Assembly (NCBI RefSeq): GCF_040359615.1
Contig: NZ_CP132942.1
Coordinates: 4,960,001 to 5,024,000, forward strand
Source of the DNA: Tunturibacter psychrotolerans
GTDB taxonomy: Bacteria > Acidobacteriota > Terriglobia > Terriglobales > Acidobacteriaceae
DNA: 64,000 nucleotides
Direction of reading: 5' to 3'
Shown here one piece after another: positions 54,610 to 63,478 of this stretch (its first letter is position 1; the number at the start of each line of letters is the position of its first letter). The position numbers were made by a program, and so were the translations under genes. The notes beneath the pieces were generated by a model that saw nothing but the letters and a program-made list of their open reading frames with translations, did not search any database and was not told the DNA's origin.

Positions 54610-55497
54610 TCAATAGGTCGTTGTCTGTCTAAGAACAATGCGGGCGAATTGGTCAATGCTCGTGAGCTTGATTCCAAACTCTTGCTGGATCGACGTCATG
54701 TTGATCGCGTCACCAGATGAGTAGGCTAACATCAGGGCGGCGAAGCTCTTCTGCATCGAATCCGTTGCTCCCTCAAACTGTGTGCGTAGCGCCTCCTCCG
54801 GGATGTGCTCGAGCTTGAACGGCTTGCCACCAATCTCTTCGAAACGGGCAACAACATCGAGTGGGCTCAGCGCTGCGGGCCCGCCAAATTCGATAGTCCT
54901 GCGCTCTGCTGCCGGATGCCGCAGAGCAAGAACGCACATTTCGGCAACGTCCAGGAGCGAGACCCAACTCACGGGGCTGGTCCCGGGTCCATAGATGCGA
55001 GCCGAAGCATTCAAGTAATCGAATCCGAGCGCCGGGCTCAGCCATACTTCCATGAACCAACTAGCCTGGATCGTAGTAAAGTTCAGGTCCGTGATCGCAT
55101 GCTCCACGTGCGCTTTTGCGTCTGCCAGCGGGGAGGAGATACCGGCCGGAGGCCGAAAAGAGACAAAAATGAACCGACTGATACCAGCTGATTTTGCCGC
55201 TTCCACGAGGTGCAGTTGTCCCGTGTCATCGACCGACTCAATCGAGTCACCTGCCTGCCGGGAGAGGGTCGAGGACGCAGTCGAGATGACAGCATTCACA
55301 CCGCGACAGGCGCCAGCTAGCGAGTCGGGATCTTTGAGGTCGCCCACGAATACTTCCGTACCCCATTCCCGGAGAAGTGCCACCTTTTCTGCCGAACTTG
55401 TCGTGCGAATCAGCGCTCTAACCTTTTCGCCTCGTCTCGATAGTCTTTGGCAAATCTCGATCCCCACCATGCCGGTGGCACCAACAACGAGAATCAT
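54610..55497 (-). CDS. NmrA-like NAD(P)-binding SDR protein
   Basis: 295 aa from ATG 55497, chosen for GGGAGAA 6 bp upstream and because MILVVGATGMVGIEICQRL opens the Rossmann fold. GATGMVG is the NmrA-type dinucleotide motif; GDLKDPDSLAGACRGVNAVIST and FIFVSFRPPAG follow the atypical SDR pattern without the Tyr-Lys catalytic pair. Such proteins act as NADPH sensors or as reductases of small molecules (isoflavone reductase, quinone reductase types). No operon partner. Probably intact, unlike much of its surroundings. Confidence 0.82.
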   Translation of the reverse strand: MILVVGATGMVGIEICQRLSRRGEKVRALIRTTSSAEKVALLREWGTEVFVGDLKDPDSLAGACRGVNAVISTASSTLSRQAGDSIESVDDTGQLHLVEAAKSAGISRFIFVSFRPPAGISSPLADAKAHVEHAITDLNFTTIQASWFMEVWLSPALGFDYLNASARIYGPGTSPVSWVSLLDVAEMCVLALRHPAAERRTIEFGGPAALSPLDVVARFEEIGGKPFKLEHIPEEALRTQFEGATDSMQKSFAALMLAYSSGDAINMTSIQQEFGIKLTSIDQFARIVLRQTTTY

Positions 55498-55662
55498 GTC
55501 AGTTCTCCCATGAACAGAGCCTACGCCGGTTTCTTCACTCGAGTGTGGAAATATGAGCGGTCGGCGCGTCGTGGATGAATCCAAAAGTTGGTCGTCTCTC
55601 TTTCTTCATAAAAGTTCCCTTGAAAGGGAGTTGTCGGCAACTTTTATTTTCCAAAGCTTCCG

Positions 55663-55692
55663 AACTGCCACAAACGTGACTTTGCGGGAACT
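55663..55692 (+). repeat. 30-bp dispersed element, copy C
   Basis: AACTGCCACAAACGTGACTT then TGCGGGAACT. Shares GTGACTTT.CGG.AACT with copy D. A near-palindrome AGTTGTCGGCAACT lies just upstream (55629-55642). Confidence 0.65.
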
Positions 55693-55716
55693 ACAGGGTT
55701 ACTTCCAGTTTGCCTG

Positions 55717-56088
55717 TCAACCGCCAGTTATCTGCAAAAAACTCAAGCGAGGAGACAATTCTTCAACAGTTGATGTTAGTTGAGGAACAGTTTCAGTTAT
55801 CAGGTCTGGACCGACGGGCCGACCGAGTAGATAGCCTTGAAGAGAAGTGCAGCCCAAACGAGTGCGTAACTCTTGTTGCACAGAAGTCACGACTCCTTCT
55901 GCCACAATATTGAGATTGAGCGAGCGGCCAAGCGCGACGATGGCAGAAATAATTGCCACATCTTCAGTGCCTCTCGCCAGGTCGCGAACAAATCCGCGGT
56001 CGATTTTGAACTCGCTGGCCGGAAACCTCTTCAAGTGCAGGAGAGTCGAATAGCCTGTACCGAAATCGTCGATTCGTGGCAGCCTTCT
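55717..56088 (-). pseudogene. C-terminal fragment of an EAL-domain c-di-GMP phosphodiesterase
   Basis: Reads RIDDFGTGYSTLLHLKRFPA, then SEFKIDRGFVRDL, IVALGRSLNLNIVAEGV and LQGYLLGRPV, the second half of an EAL domain (DDFGTGYS, KID, AEGVE and QGYxxGRP motifs). There is no EAL motif or upstream half: the frame meets a stop near 56095 and the sequence changes to the unrelated adhesin fragment. A non-functional remnant. Confidence 0.88.
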
Positions 56089-56630
56089 CGCTCACCAGTT
56101 CAGCAGTCAACATCACCTCGCCCGGAGCAACCGGGACTTCGACCATCACCCTCACGCCCAGCGGCGGTTTTACCGGTACTGTGGCGCTCTCATGTACTGT
56201 CGCCGGTCTTGCGGCGGCGATCGATCCACCCACCTGCGCAGTTCCCACACCAGTCGCGATAATCACGGGAGCGGGGGCGGTGACGGCGACGCTCACCGTC
56301 TATACGACGGGTACTGGCGCGTCTGCCCCAACTGGGCACGTTGCGAAGCTCGACAAACCGCTGAAGCGAATTTCCACCGTTGGCGGCAGCGTTTCCATGT
56401 CGTTGCTGCTTCTCTTCGGAATCCCGGCTCGCCGTCGTCGATGGAAGACGCTGCTTTCCGTGTTGCTCTTTGCCTCCATCGCGGGAGCCGTCATCGGATG
56501 CGGCGGCGCGACGAACGCAGCGACGACGCCCGCCAACCCCGGTACCACCCTCGGCGCCTATACCGTCACAGTGACCGGTACGAGCGGAGCTACCGTGCAG
56601 TCTACCTCGGTTACTGTCGGAGTGAACTGA
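56076..56630 (+). pseudogene. C-terminal fragment of a large secreted Ig-like repeat protein
   Basis: 184 codons that begin in the middle of an Ig-like domain (FSLTSSAVNITSPGATGTST, then ITLTPSGGFTGTVALSC). It continues to a hydrophobic stretch, RRRRW, a second hydrophobic stretch ending VIGCGG, and a final strand AYTVTVTGTSG. The same tail plan ends the 992-aa protein at 60117. There is no signal peptide or ribosome site at the 5' side, where it abuts the EAL fragment, so it is a truncated gene. Confidence 0.75.
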
Positions 56631-56639
56631 GCGACGCAT

Positions 56640-57250
56640 GGAAGGGTCCGGATCTAGACCAACTCCAGGCACAGTCGCAGAGCGAGAGCTTTTCCATCTG
56701 TGCCTGTGCCAGGAGTCCCTTTGCTAGCCGGTCTCTACGCCTTAATTCGCCAAACCTCTTGGCTTTCAGGACTTCGACATTGCAAAACAGAAGAAAACTT
56801 CGACCCGGCGAGCGTTCATCCCGAGTACGCGATGTATCTGTCCACGCGGGATATGGCCCGCCTGGGCCTACTCATGCTGGACTGCGGTCAGTGAGGTGGG
56901 AAGACGATCATCTCCTGCGACTGGGCGCGCTACAGTACCTATCGCCATACGCCGTTCCGCGACGTCAACCCCACCGGCTTCCGCAACTACGGCGAGCCGG
57001 AGCGCTGGGGCTACGGTCTGCTCTGGTGAGTATGGGACCAGAATATTTCGTCGGCGAGACCTTTATAGGGTTCATGCAGGGCGCGTACACCGCCGCCGGA
57101 ACGGGCGGGACTTACATCACCGTCCTGCCTGCGCTGGGCATGGTGATCGTGCATCAGGTGGATATTGACAAGGACTACAAGGCGAACGTCTCACCTTCGA
57201 GCTACATGTCGATGCTGGCGAACTCTTGGTGCGGCGACGACTGCAAGTAG
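56640..57250 (+). pseudogene. Degenerate beta-lactamase-fold serine hydrolase
   Basis: Pieces of one protein in different frames: GFQDFDIAKQKK (about 56761), then HPEYAMYLSTRDMARLGLLM ending at an in-frame TGA (56892), continuing in the same frame as GGKTIISCDWARYSTYRHTP and WGYGLLW to a second stop (57027), then after a frameshift FMQGAYTAAGTGGTYITVLP and VIVHQVDIDKDYKAN to 57250. This order matches the C-terminal half of class C beta-lactamase-like hydrolases. The SxxK half is missing. At least one frameshift and two stops make it inactive. Confidence 0.85.
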
Positions 57251-57291
57251 CCTCCGACAACATGGTTAGCTCACGAGTGGACACAGATCGA

Positions 57292-57321
57292 AGTTGCCGA
57301 TAATGTGACTTTCCGGAAACT
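57292..57321 (+). repeat. 30-bp dispersed element, copy D
   Basis: AGTTGCCGATAATGTGACTT then TCCGGAAACT. It is inverted relative to copy E at 63172, which has the same AGTTGCCGATA end; the pair brackets 5.9 kb. Confidence 0.7.
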
Positions 57322-57442
57322 GATAATGCAGCGAGGCCCTATCTGCTTTCTGCCTCCCGTGAACTCTGCCGTCCGATTCCGTCATAGACCTCGGCTCGAT
57401 GATCTGCAGCGATCACCAGGTAAGCCGGTCTTATGCAGGGTC

Positions 57443-57814
57443 TTACTCACTGAACGGGATTCCAAACGTGAGCAGGGCCGTTGATGGTGGTCGATGTTGT
57501 GAGCCGATAATCTTCGGCTCCTTCCCCATGGCTTTCCAGATGGAAAACGCCACATCATTCATATAAAGAAGGCGCACCTGATCACTGGTTTCGCCTCTCT
57601 GGCTGTAGATGCTCAGGGTTGTCAGTAGTTTCGTCTGGTTTGACTCAGTGATGAAATAGCTCATGCTTATGGCAGGCGCATTCTGAATATCTCGTACCTC
57701 GCTTTCACTTTGCACGATGATTCGGTAGTTCAAAGTATCGGCAGAGTGCAACGCTTCAAGCCGAAAGAAGACGTCATTCGAGGTATCACCGGATGGAGAT
57801 CGAGTATCTTCCAT
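57443..57814 (-). CDS. Hypothetical protein
   Basis: 123 aa. ATG 57814 is preceded by an excellent AGAGGAGGAAT, which is why I accept the gene. No signal peptide, membrane helix or known motif. Composition is mixed alpha/beta with the segments FFRLEALHSADTLNYRIIVQ, TLSIYSQRGETSDQVRLLYM and DVAFSIWKAMGKEPKI. I do not recognise the family. It lies alone in the degenerate region. Confidence 0.55.
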   Translation of the reverse strand: MEDTRSPSGDTSNDVFFRLEALHSADTLNYRIIVQSESEVRDIQNAPAISMSYFITESNQTKLLTTLSIYSQRGETSDQVRLLYMNDVAFSIWKAMGKEPKIIGSQHRPPSTALLTFGIPFSE

Positions 57815-58133
57815 ATTCCTCCTCTAGTAGAGCTGCCGCGCCACGGGAAAATGCGGCACGTCATTGGCTGGCATTATTCGCAATCGAGAAGCCGGAGTAC
57901 CTTTGCCAACAATTTACTCAGCGAATTAGATCTAACGCGAACCAGGATAAGGTGCGGTCGAGAGGATGAAACTCCGCCTCGGTAAACTCGATCGAAGTAC
58001 AGAATGGGCACCCTTTAGGAGAACCTAGCAATCTGCGAAGTCCAGCTGACCAGCTAAGCGCAGTGAGTTCGTTGCGATGACTCCATACTGAATCTAGGTT
58101 AGCTGAATGATGCTCATCTGGAACAAACGCTTG
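57815..58133. other. Intergenic region, nothing recognised
   Basis: 319 bp. Short ORFs only, without ribosome sites. Confidence 0.4.
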
Positions 58134-58340
58134 CTACGACGACGCAAGAATGGGATTCACAGGTAGCGAAAACTCATCGCCACCAGCTATTCGTGCAAGG
58201 ACATCGTTGATGGTGTCTGTGGTGTTTTTCGCGGCGATGTGAAGGCGGCGAGTTGCCTTTGAGGTTGTCTGGCATAGCTTGTACTTGTTATCGACTGTTT
58301 CCCTGGCGCGAAAGATAAGTTCTGAGCGCACGTTTACCTC
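58134..58340 (-). CDS. Possible small hypothetical protein
   Basis: The frame is open from 58466 to 58134, but the first part overlaps the zinc-ribbon gene and has no start signal. A GTG near 58340 would give about 68 aa (VEVNVRSELIFRARETVDNK and on to GGDEFSLPVNPILASS), helical and basic. Coding status is uncertain. Confidence 0.3.
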   Translation of the reverse strand, partial: EVNVRSELIFRARETVDNKYKLCQTTSKATRRLHIAAKNTTDTINDVLARIAGGDEFSLPVNPILASS

Positions 58341-58426
58341 CACGTTCTTTGCGGCGTTCGGAGCAGGGTCTGCTGAGTTCGCGGGTGAAATGCAGGTTCT
58401 TCTTCGTAGCGCGCAAGCGAAGAAGG

Positions 58427-58600
58427 CTAGTCGATCCGAACCAAGCGCCCATTTAGTGAGAGGCAAACATGGGTACCTTCGGCTGGCCGTAAGTCTTCCT
58501 CTTCGCGGCTTTCTACCACCGTTTTATAACATTCTGGGCAGATTGACTGCCACATGCCGTCAGGGTTGAAGCGGTGGGAAAATTTGATATCTACCATCAT
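58427..58600 (-). CDS. Small zinc-ribbon-like protein (57 aa)
   Basis: Short gene, ATG ATG at 58600/58597 after AGGCGGTG, ending TAG at 58427. It reads MMVDIKFSHRFNPDGMWQSI then CPECYKTVVESREEEDLRPA and EGTHVCLSLNGRLVRID. CPEC plus a later HVC form a CxxC...HxC metal site. I know similar short proteins (RFNxDGxxxSICPxCFxTV) from acidobacterial genomes, without a known function. Likely cytoplasmic and zinc-binding. It precedes the doubtful ORF at 58134 on the same strand. Confidence 0.6.
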   Translation of the reverse strand: MMVDIKFSHRFNPDGMWQSICPECYKTVVESREEEDLRPAEGTHVCLSLNGRLVRID

Positions 58601-59046
58601 CACCGCCTAATGCGGTTCATTTCAGAAAAATGGACAAAGCTGGGTTAGTTAGCGCGGCATCCGACCGCGATCATCTTGGGCCTCTCTAGGTGAGGCTTAA
58701 GCGTAGTCCTATATGGATGCATTGTCTATCAGCATAGACAGCCTTCGGGTGCAGAGAGGAGAGTTTGAATGCGCTCGTCGCTTCGCACTTCCGAATAGAC
58801 ATGGCGGCGCCATCGAACCTTGCTCCCGCGACATAGTTAACGGCCATAGTAAAAGCATTCGGATGGCAAAATTCGGATTTGGAATTGAAATCGGTGCTCC
58901 AGCGATCTCCTCAACGAGGTCTGGAGTTTAATTCAAGACGCTCGCCGAGACAGCGGCCACCGATGTCGGACTGACTCGCTGCCACTAGCAGATTCGGGTG
59001 CCGAATTCTGCGGGATGTCTTGGGGAACGAACCGGAGAGCAGGTTG
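58601..59046. other. Intergenic region, nothing recognised
   Basis: 446 bp in degenerate DNA. A 72-codon frame at 58713 (+) has no ribosome site or protein-like pattern. Confidence 0.4.
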
Positions 59047-59247
59047 TCATCGAGAAACATTTGTACAGAGCACTCCCAGAGCCGGATTTGGAAGCCTCAG
59101 AACAAAACTTGTTCTCCCAGGCCGCGACTCTTCGAGATACACGTCGCCTCCATGTTCTCGCGCGATGCACTCTGCGATCGTCAAGCCTAGATGGTCGGCA
59201 ACTCTTACCTTGGGATTACTTCCTGTTTGCCCGTCACCCGGGAGCAA
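59047..59247 (-). pseudogene. C-terminal fragment of a histidine kinase ATPase domain
   Basis: Reads HLGLTIAECIAREHGGDVYL and ESRPGRTSFVLRLP, the G2-box and last strands of a HATPase_c domain (GLGLxIxxxIxxxHGGxI...G.G..F.F.LP). DHLGLT replaces the usual GxGLGL. No dimerisation domain or N/G1 boxes are found upstream, so this is a remnant. Confidence 0.7.
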
Positions 59248-59301
59248 TGGACCAACTCTAGGAACGAACCATTGATCGGCCTATGATTTATGTGAAAGCC
59301 T

Positions 59302-59748
59302 ATGGACCTTGCGAAACACACTATCCAAGCAATCGAGCGACTCCACTCAGCGTGGATCGACCTTGAAGTGGCTGGGGAAGCACAAGGCTTACTGGCTTAC
59401 TGCGCTGAGGGTATTGAATTACGTCCTCCGGACGGCCCGTCGGTGTATGGCCGCGATGCGGTTCTCGCGTACTTAGTAGAGGGAAATGCTCAGATTCACT
59501 CGATCGAGATATCCGATCGCCGCCTTTGTGGATCAAGCGAGAGGGTGTCTCTCACGGCGAACTATAGAACTACGTTTTCCCTGGCGGGAGACCCCGCTCC
59601 CAGGCAGGCGGCGGGAAGCCACAGATGGGAATTGCGGAAGCAAGCTGGTCGATGGCTAGTCTTTCTCTTGAGCTGGTCATCATCGGCAACGACCGATCAA
59701 CCTGAGCGCCAGACACCTTCTCCACGTGGTCCAGGCTCAACCGAGTGA
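59302..59748 (+). CDS. NTF2-like (SnoaL/DUF4440) protein
   Basis: 148 aa. IERLHSAWIDLEVAGEAQGL is the N-terminal helix pair, GIELRPPDGPSVYGRDAVLAYL the typical SnoaL-like strand-helix turn (P..G..GreaI..y), and SHRWELRKQAGRWLVFLLSW the closing strands. No signal peptide, so cytoplasmic. Family members are hydroxylases, isomerases or binding proteins; no catalytic set can be named. Ribosome site weak. Ser/Pro-rich C-terminal tail. Confidence 0.72.
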   Translation: MDLAKHTIQAIERLHSAWIDLEVAGEAQGLLAYCAEGIELRPPDGPSVYGRDAVLAYLVEGNAQIHSIEISDRRLCGSSERVSLTANYRTTFSLAGDPAPRQAAGSHRWELRKQAGRWLVFLLSWSSSATTDQPERQTPSPRGPGSTE

Positions 59749-60116
59749 AATAGTCACAACCAATGCGCTTATCTTGACTTGATTGAGCATCAACTTGCGC
59801 ATCGCCGGGAATCCTTCCCTAATCCGATAACGTCCGGAGTGCCTTGGCGATTATCGTGGCATACCGCCTTCGTGTTATAGGCGTTATCTGCTGGCGGCCT
59901 TACCTTCCTGATTGATTACAAATGGCATAATGCTCAACGTTTGGGGATCAATCATGGAAATATCTGCCTATCGTCTTCTTGACAGCTCCGGCCGCACTCT
60001 TCCATTTAACCTCTTACAGCCGCTTTAGCTCCTATCCACTTTCCATTGCATTGGCTGGCGCCTCTGTCCGTGCTTCTGGATAACCTTCCGCAGATGTTCC
60101 GGAGACTTCCTCGTTC
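59749..60116. other. Intergenic region upstream of the FG-GAP gene
   Basis: 368 bp without a gene. TTGATT/CATAAT-like sequence around 59912-59932 could be a promoter but the spacing is poor. Confidence 0.4.
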
Positions 60117-63095
60117 ATGTTCTCAAGGTCCAGTTATTGCTGCCCGCGATCTTTGTCTTTTCACCGATCTTCTTATCTGAAGGTTGTCGCCCTTTGGATT
60201 GCGGCGATCGGGCTTTTCTTCTGCGAAGGCTCGCAGCCGCTGTTCGCCGGCGTGCCGACGACAACCACACTGGGAGTGACATCAGGTGGAAACACGGTGA
60301 ACACCGTATCTTCCGGAAGCCTGATAACGTTGACCGCGACGGTGCTGGCCGGGAGCGCAGCCGTCACTACCGGGCAAGTGAACTTCTGCGACGCGTCAGC
60401 GCCGTATTGCACGGACATTCACATCCTTGGAACGGCTCAGTTGTCCACCGCCGGAACAGCAACACTGAACTTCGTCCCCGGCATTGGCAGCCACAGCTAT
60501 AAATCTGTCTTCCAGGGAACGAGCAGCGATGCGGCAAGCTCTTCGAGCGTGTCATCGCTGACGGTCACGGGATCAGGAAGCTATCCGACTATAACGTCGA
60601 TCGTGGAGACGGGCATCGCGGGCAACTATACGCTGGCCGCGACATTGTCAGGCAACGAGGGCATCGTGCCGACCGGCACGGTATCTTTTCTCGACACGAA
60701 TAACACGAACTTTGTGTTGGCGACAGCGTTGCTGGGCACAGGACAAAGTGTTCATGCGCTGGGATTTCTGAACTCCTCAAATCCCGGGACGAATCCCAAT
60801 CCCCAATCCGTCGCAGTGGCGGACTTCAACGGTGATGGCAAAGCCGACCTGGCGATTTCGGTTTATAGCATCTTCAGTTCACGAAGTGTAGTGAGCATAT
60901 TGCTGGGCAATGGCGATGGAACCTTCACAACTGCTCCGGCTGTACCGGTGACAGGCATGAATGCCGGTTCCATCGTGGCTGGGGATTTCAATGGAGACGG
61001 CAAACCAGACTTCGTCATAACGCTCCCCGACAACAATGCACTCTTGGTCATGCTTGGTAACGGAGATGGAACCTTCACTCAGGGGCAGAAGATAACAGAC
61101 GCCGACATACCCTTTTTCGTTACGACTGGAGATTTTAACGCGGACGGTAAGGCCGATCTGGCCGTGGCAAACCCGAGTGGCCGCAATGTGACAGTACTTT
61201 TGGGAAACGGAGATGGTACGTTTACCACTGTGTCGACCCCGGCCTTGAGCGGCGTTCCTGTTTCCATCGCGGTGGGGGACTTCAACGGGGACGGCAACGC
61301 CGACTTGGCAGTGGCAGACGAGGAAAGCAACACGGTGACAGTCTTGCTTGGCAAAGGCGATGGAACCTTCACCGAGACAGCGTCATCGCCGGCAACAGGC
61401 AGCGACCCGCTATCTATCGTAACCGGGGATTTCAACGGGGACGGCAATGCCGACCTGGCGGTGGCAAACGGGGACAATGACTCGGTAACGATATTGCTTG
61501 GTGTTGGGGACGGCACATTTACACCGGGTGCTGCGATGCCAGCCACCGGCTCCCTACCTTATTCCGTTGCAGTGGGAGATTTCAACGGAGACGGCAAGGC
61601 AGATCTGGCGACCTCGAACGTCGGCAGCAACACGGCGACGGTATTCCTTGGAAACGGGGATGGTACATTTACGATGGCAGCGAGTCCACCTGCGGGCAGC
61701 GATCCATTGTTCGCTGCGGTGGGAGACTTTAATGGCGACGGCTTCGCAGATCTGGTGGCGATAAATAACAATACCAACTCGGCTACCGTGCTGCTGTCGC
61801 AGTTGACAGAGATGGCCACGGCGACAGTCAGTGGAGTCTCACCCCTGGGCACTGGACCCCATGCTGTGGTTGCAAGCTATCCGGGCGACGTCAACTACAG
61901 CGCCAGCGTATCTGGCACAACCACGCTAACCGCTCAGACGGCTATGACCACCCTGTCTCTCACTGCGAATCCAACCAACGCCACCTATGGGGGCCAGGTT
62001 GTTTTGACCGCGATCGTCAGCCCGCCGCTGGTGCAGGGTTTAAATGCAACTGGAACGATTACGTTTTATAGCGGCAGCACGAGTCTGGGAACTGCGACAC
62101 TCTCGAGCGGAGTAGCTACCCTGAATGTGACCTCCTTGGCTGTAGGAGCCGACAGCATCACAGCTTCGTACGCCGGTGACACAAACTTCGCCGGTGCCAC
62201 ATCCTCCAGCATTCGTGTGACAATCACCGCGCCGCTGCCAGCTTCGACGACTTTGTCACTCAGCGCGAATCCAACCAACGCCGCACCTGGGGGGCAGGTT
62301 ATTTTAACTGCAACCCTAAGCCCGTCCCGAGTACAGGGTCTCAGCGCAACTGGGGCGGTTACCTTTTACAACGGCAGCACGAGTCTAGGAACTGCGACTC
62401 TCTCGAGCGGAGCAGCCACCCTGAATGTGACCTCCCTGCCTGTAGGAGCCGACAGCATCACAGCTTCGTACGCCGGTGACGCAAACTTCGCCAGCGCCAC
62501 ATCCTCCAGTACGAACGTGACCGTCATTGCGCCCATTGCGCCCATTGCGCGGGACTTTTCGATCGCGATCAATCCATCTGCCCTTACCGTCGGACAAGGG
62601 AGCACAGGCAATGTCGTTCTTACCATTGCTCCAACTGGCGGGTTCAACCAACAGGTACAGTTCAGCTGCTCCGGACTCCCGGCTGACTCCTTATGCACCT
62701 TCAGCCCCGCTACCGTCACTCCAAACGGAGCCGCTGTCGTCTCAACTCTAACCATAAGCACCAATGTCCAGACATCGTCACTTGCTATGCCGCGCAACTC
62801 TTGGCTGTCCGCCGTCATGTTCTTTGTTCCGGGCGGATTCGCAAGTGCCTTGGGGTGTGTAGGTCTCCGCCGAAGAAAGCTAAGCCGACGCAGGCGGATT
62901 GGCATCAACTTATTTCTTGTCCTCAGCGTGCTCACGATGGGGATCGCCACGGGCTGCGGATCGAGCAGCAAGGGAAATCAAAAAGTCGGCGCTACAACCT
63001 ATTCCGGAACCAGTACGGTAAGCGTGGCAGCTTCCACATCGGCGGGATCATCCCACAGCACGAGCTTAAATCTAACAATCACGAGTACGAATTAA
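60117..63095 (+). CDS. Secreted FG-GAP/VCBS and Ig-like repeat protein with C-terminal membrane tail
   Basis: 992 aa. Hydrophobic signal region at 22-45 (LKVVALWIAAIGLFFCEG). Two Ig-like domains (about 45-220), then seven FG-GAP repeats (VAVADFNGDGKADLAISV ... LLGNGDGTFT), whose DFNGDGxAD loops bind calcium and build an integrin-like beta-propeller. Next, three Big_3-like Ig units (TTLSLTANPTNATYGGQVVL, GTITFYSGSTSLGTATLSSG), two of them near-identical, and a BACON-like domain. The end is a hydrophobic segment, basic LRRRKLSRRRR, a second hydrophobic segment and ATGCGSSSKG, then a final beta strand. Likely a surface adhesin. ATG 60117 lacks a clear ribosome site; the true start could be slightly different. 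Confidence 0.78.
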   Translation: MFSRSSYCCPRSLSFHRSSYLKVVALWIAAIGLFFCEGSQPLFAGVPTTTTLGVTSGGNTVNTVSSGSLITLTATVLAGSAAVTTGQVNFCDASAPYCTDIHILGTAQLSTAGTATLNFVPGIGSHSYKSVFQGTSSDAASSSSVSSLTVTGSGSYPTITSIVETGIAGNYTLAATLSGNEGIVPTGTVSFLDTNNTNFVLATALLGTGQSVHALGFLNSSNPGTNPNPQSVAVADFNGDGKADLAISVYSIFSSRSVVSILLGNGDGTFTTAPAVPVTGMNAGSIVAGDFNGDGKPDFVITLPDNNALLVMLGNGDGTFTQGQKITDADIPFFVTTGDFNADGKADLAVANPSGRNVTVLLGNGDGTFTTVSTPALSGVPVSIAVGDFNGDGNADLAVADEESNTVTVLLGKGDGTFTETASSPATGSDPLSIVTGDFNGDGNADLAVANGDNDSVTILLGVGDGTFTPGAAMPATGSLPYSVAVGDFNGDGKADLATSNVGSNTATVFLGNGDGTFTMAASPPAGSDPLFAAVGDFNGDGFADLVAINNNTNSATVLLSQLTEMATATVSGVSPLGTGPHAVVASYPGDVNYSASVSGTTTLTAQTAMTTLSLTANPTNATYGGQVVLTAIVSPPLVQGLNATGTITFYSGSTSLGTATLSSGVATLNVTSLAVGADSITASYAGDTNFAGATSSSIRVTITAPLPASTTLSLSANPTNAAPGGQVILTATLSPSRVQGLSATGAVTFYNGSTSLGTATLSSGAATLNVTSLPVGADSITASYAGDANFASATSSSTNVTVIAPIAPIARDFSIAINPSALTVGQGSTGNVVLTIAPTGGFNQQVQFSCSGLPADSLCTFSPATVTPNGAAVVSTLTISTNVQTSSLAMPRNSWLSAVMFFVPGGFASALGCVGLRRRKLSRRRRIGINLFLVLSVLTMGIATGCGSSSKGNQKVGATTYSGTSTVSVAASTSAGSSHSTSLNLTITSTN

Positions 63096-63171
63096 AGGCC
63101 CATACCCGTTGCCGATGATTTCCTAACGACCTCAGGTATTCACGCTTTCAAGAGGACCGCGCTCATTCCGA

Positions 63172-63201
63172 AGTTCCCGAAAAGTTGACCTATCGGCAAC
63201 T
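63172..63201 (-). repeat. 30-bp dispersed element, copy E
   Basis: Minus-strand reading AGTTGCCGATAGGTCAACTT then TTCGGGAACT; the first 11 bp are identical to copy D. Confidence 0.7.
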
Positions 63202-63305
63202 ATAGTTCTCAGTTGTCGATAACAGGGCTAAGCACTCAAGAAGCGCCACGTTTCAGGATTCCGGACGGAATTGTCGGCAGACCGGAAGTTATTCAGTGGC
63301 CGAAT

Positions 63306-63325
63306 AGTCGGCTTCTCGGACAAGT
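63306..63325 (+). repeat. 20-bp repeat, exact copy of 53886-53905
   Basis: AGTCGGCTTCTCGGACAAGT; flanks differ from the other copy. Confidence 0.85.
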
Positions 63326-63478
63326 AACCCTCGGCGATAAGCTGTTAAGAACGAGATTTCTGACAAGATCAATTCGCAACTAATGCGAAACTGCCTGCGG
63401 TTTATGGTTCGCCAAGGATTTAGTACTGATATGCCGCCTGGTAGACAGCTACTGCTCCCTGGAAGAAGATTGGCCGAG

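Larger units (their letters stand above)
63096..63478. other. Intergenic region with dispersed elements
   Basis: 383 bp without a gene. Holds copy E of the 30-bp element, an inverted pair TATCGGCAACT / AGTTGTCGATA (63191-63201 / 63211-63221) and the 20-bp repeat at 63306-63325. Confidence 0.6.
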
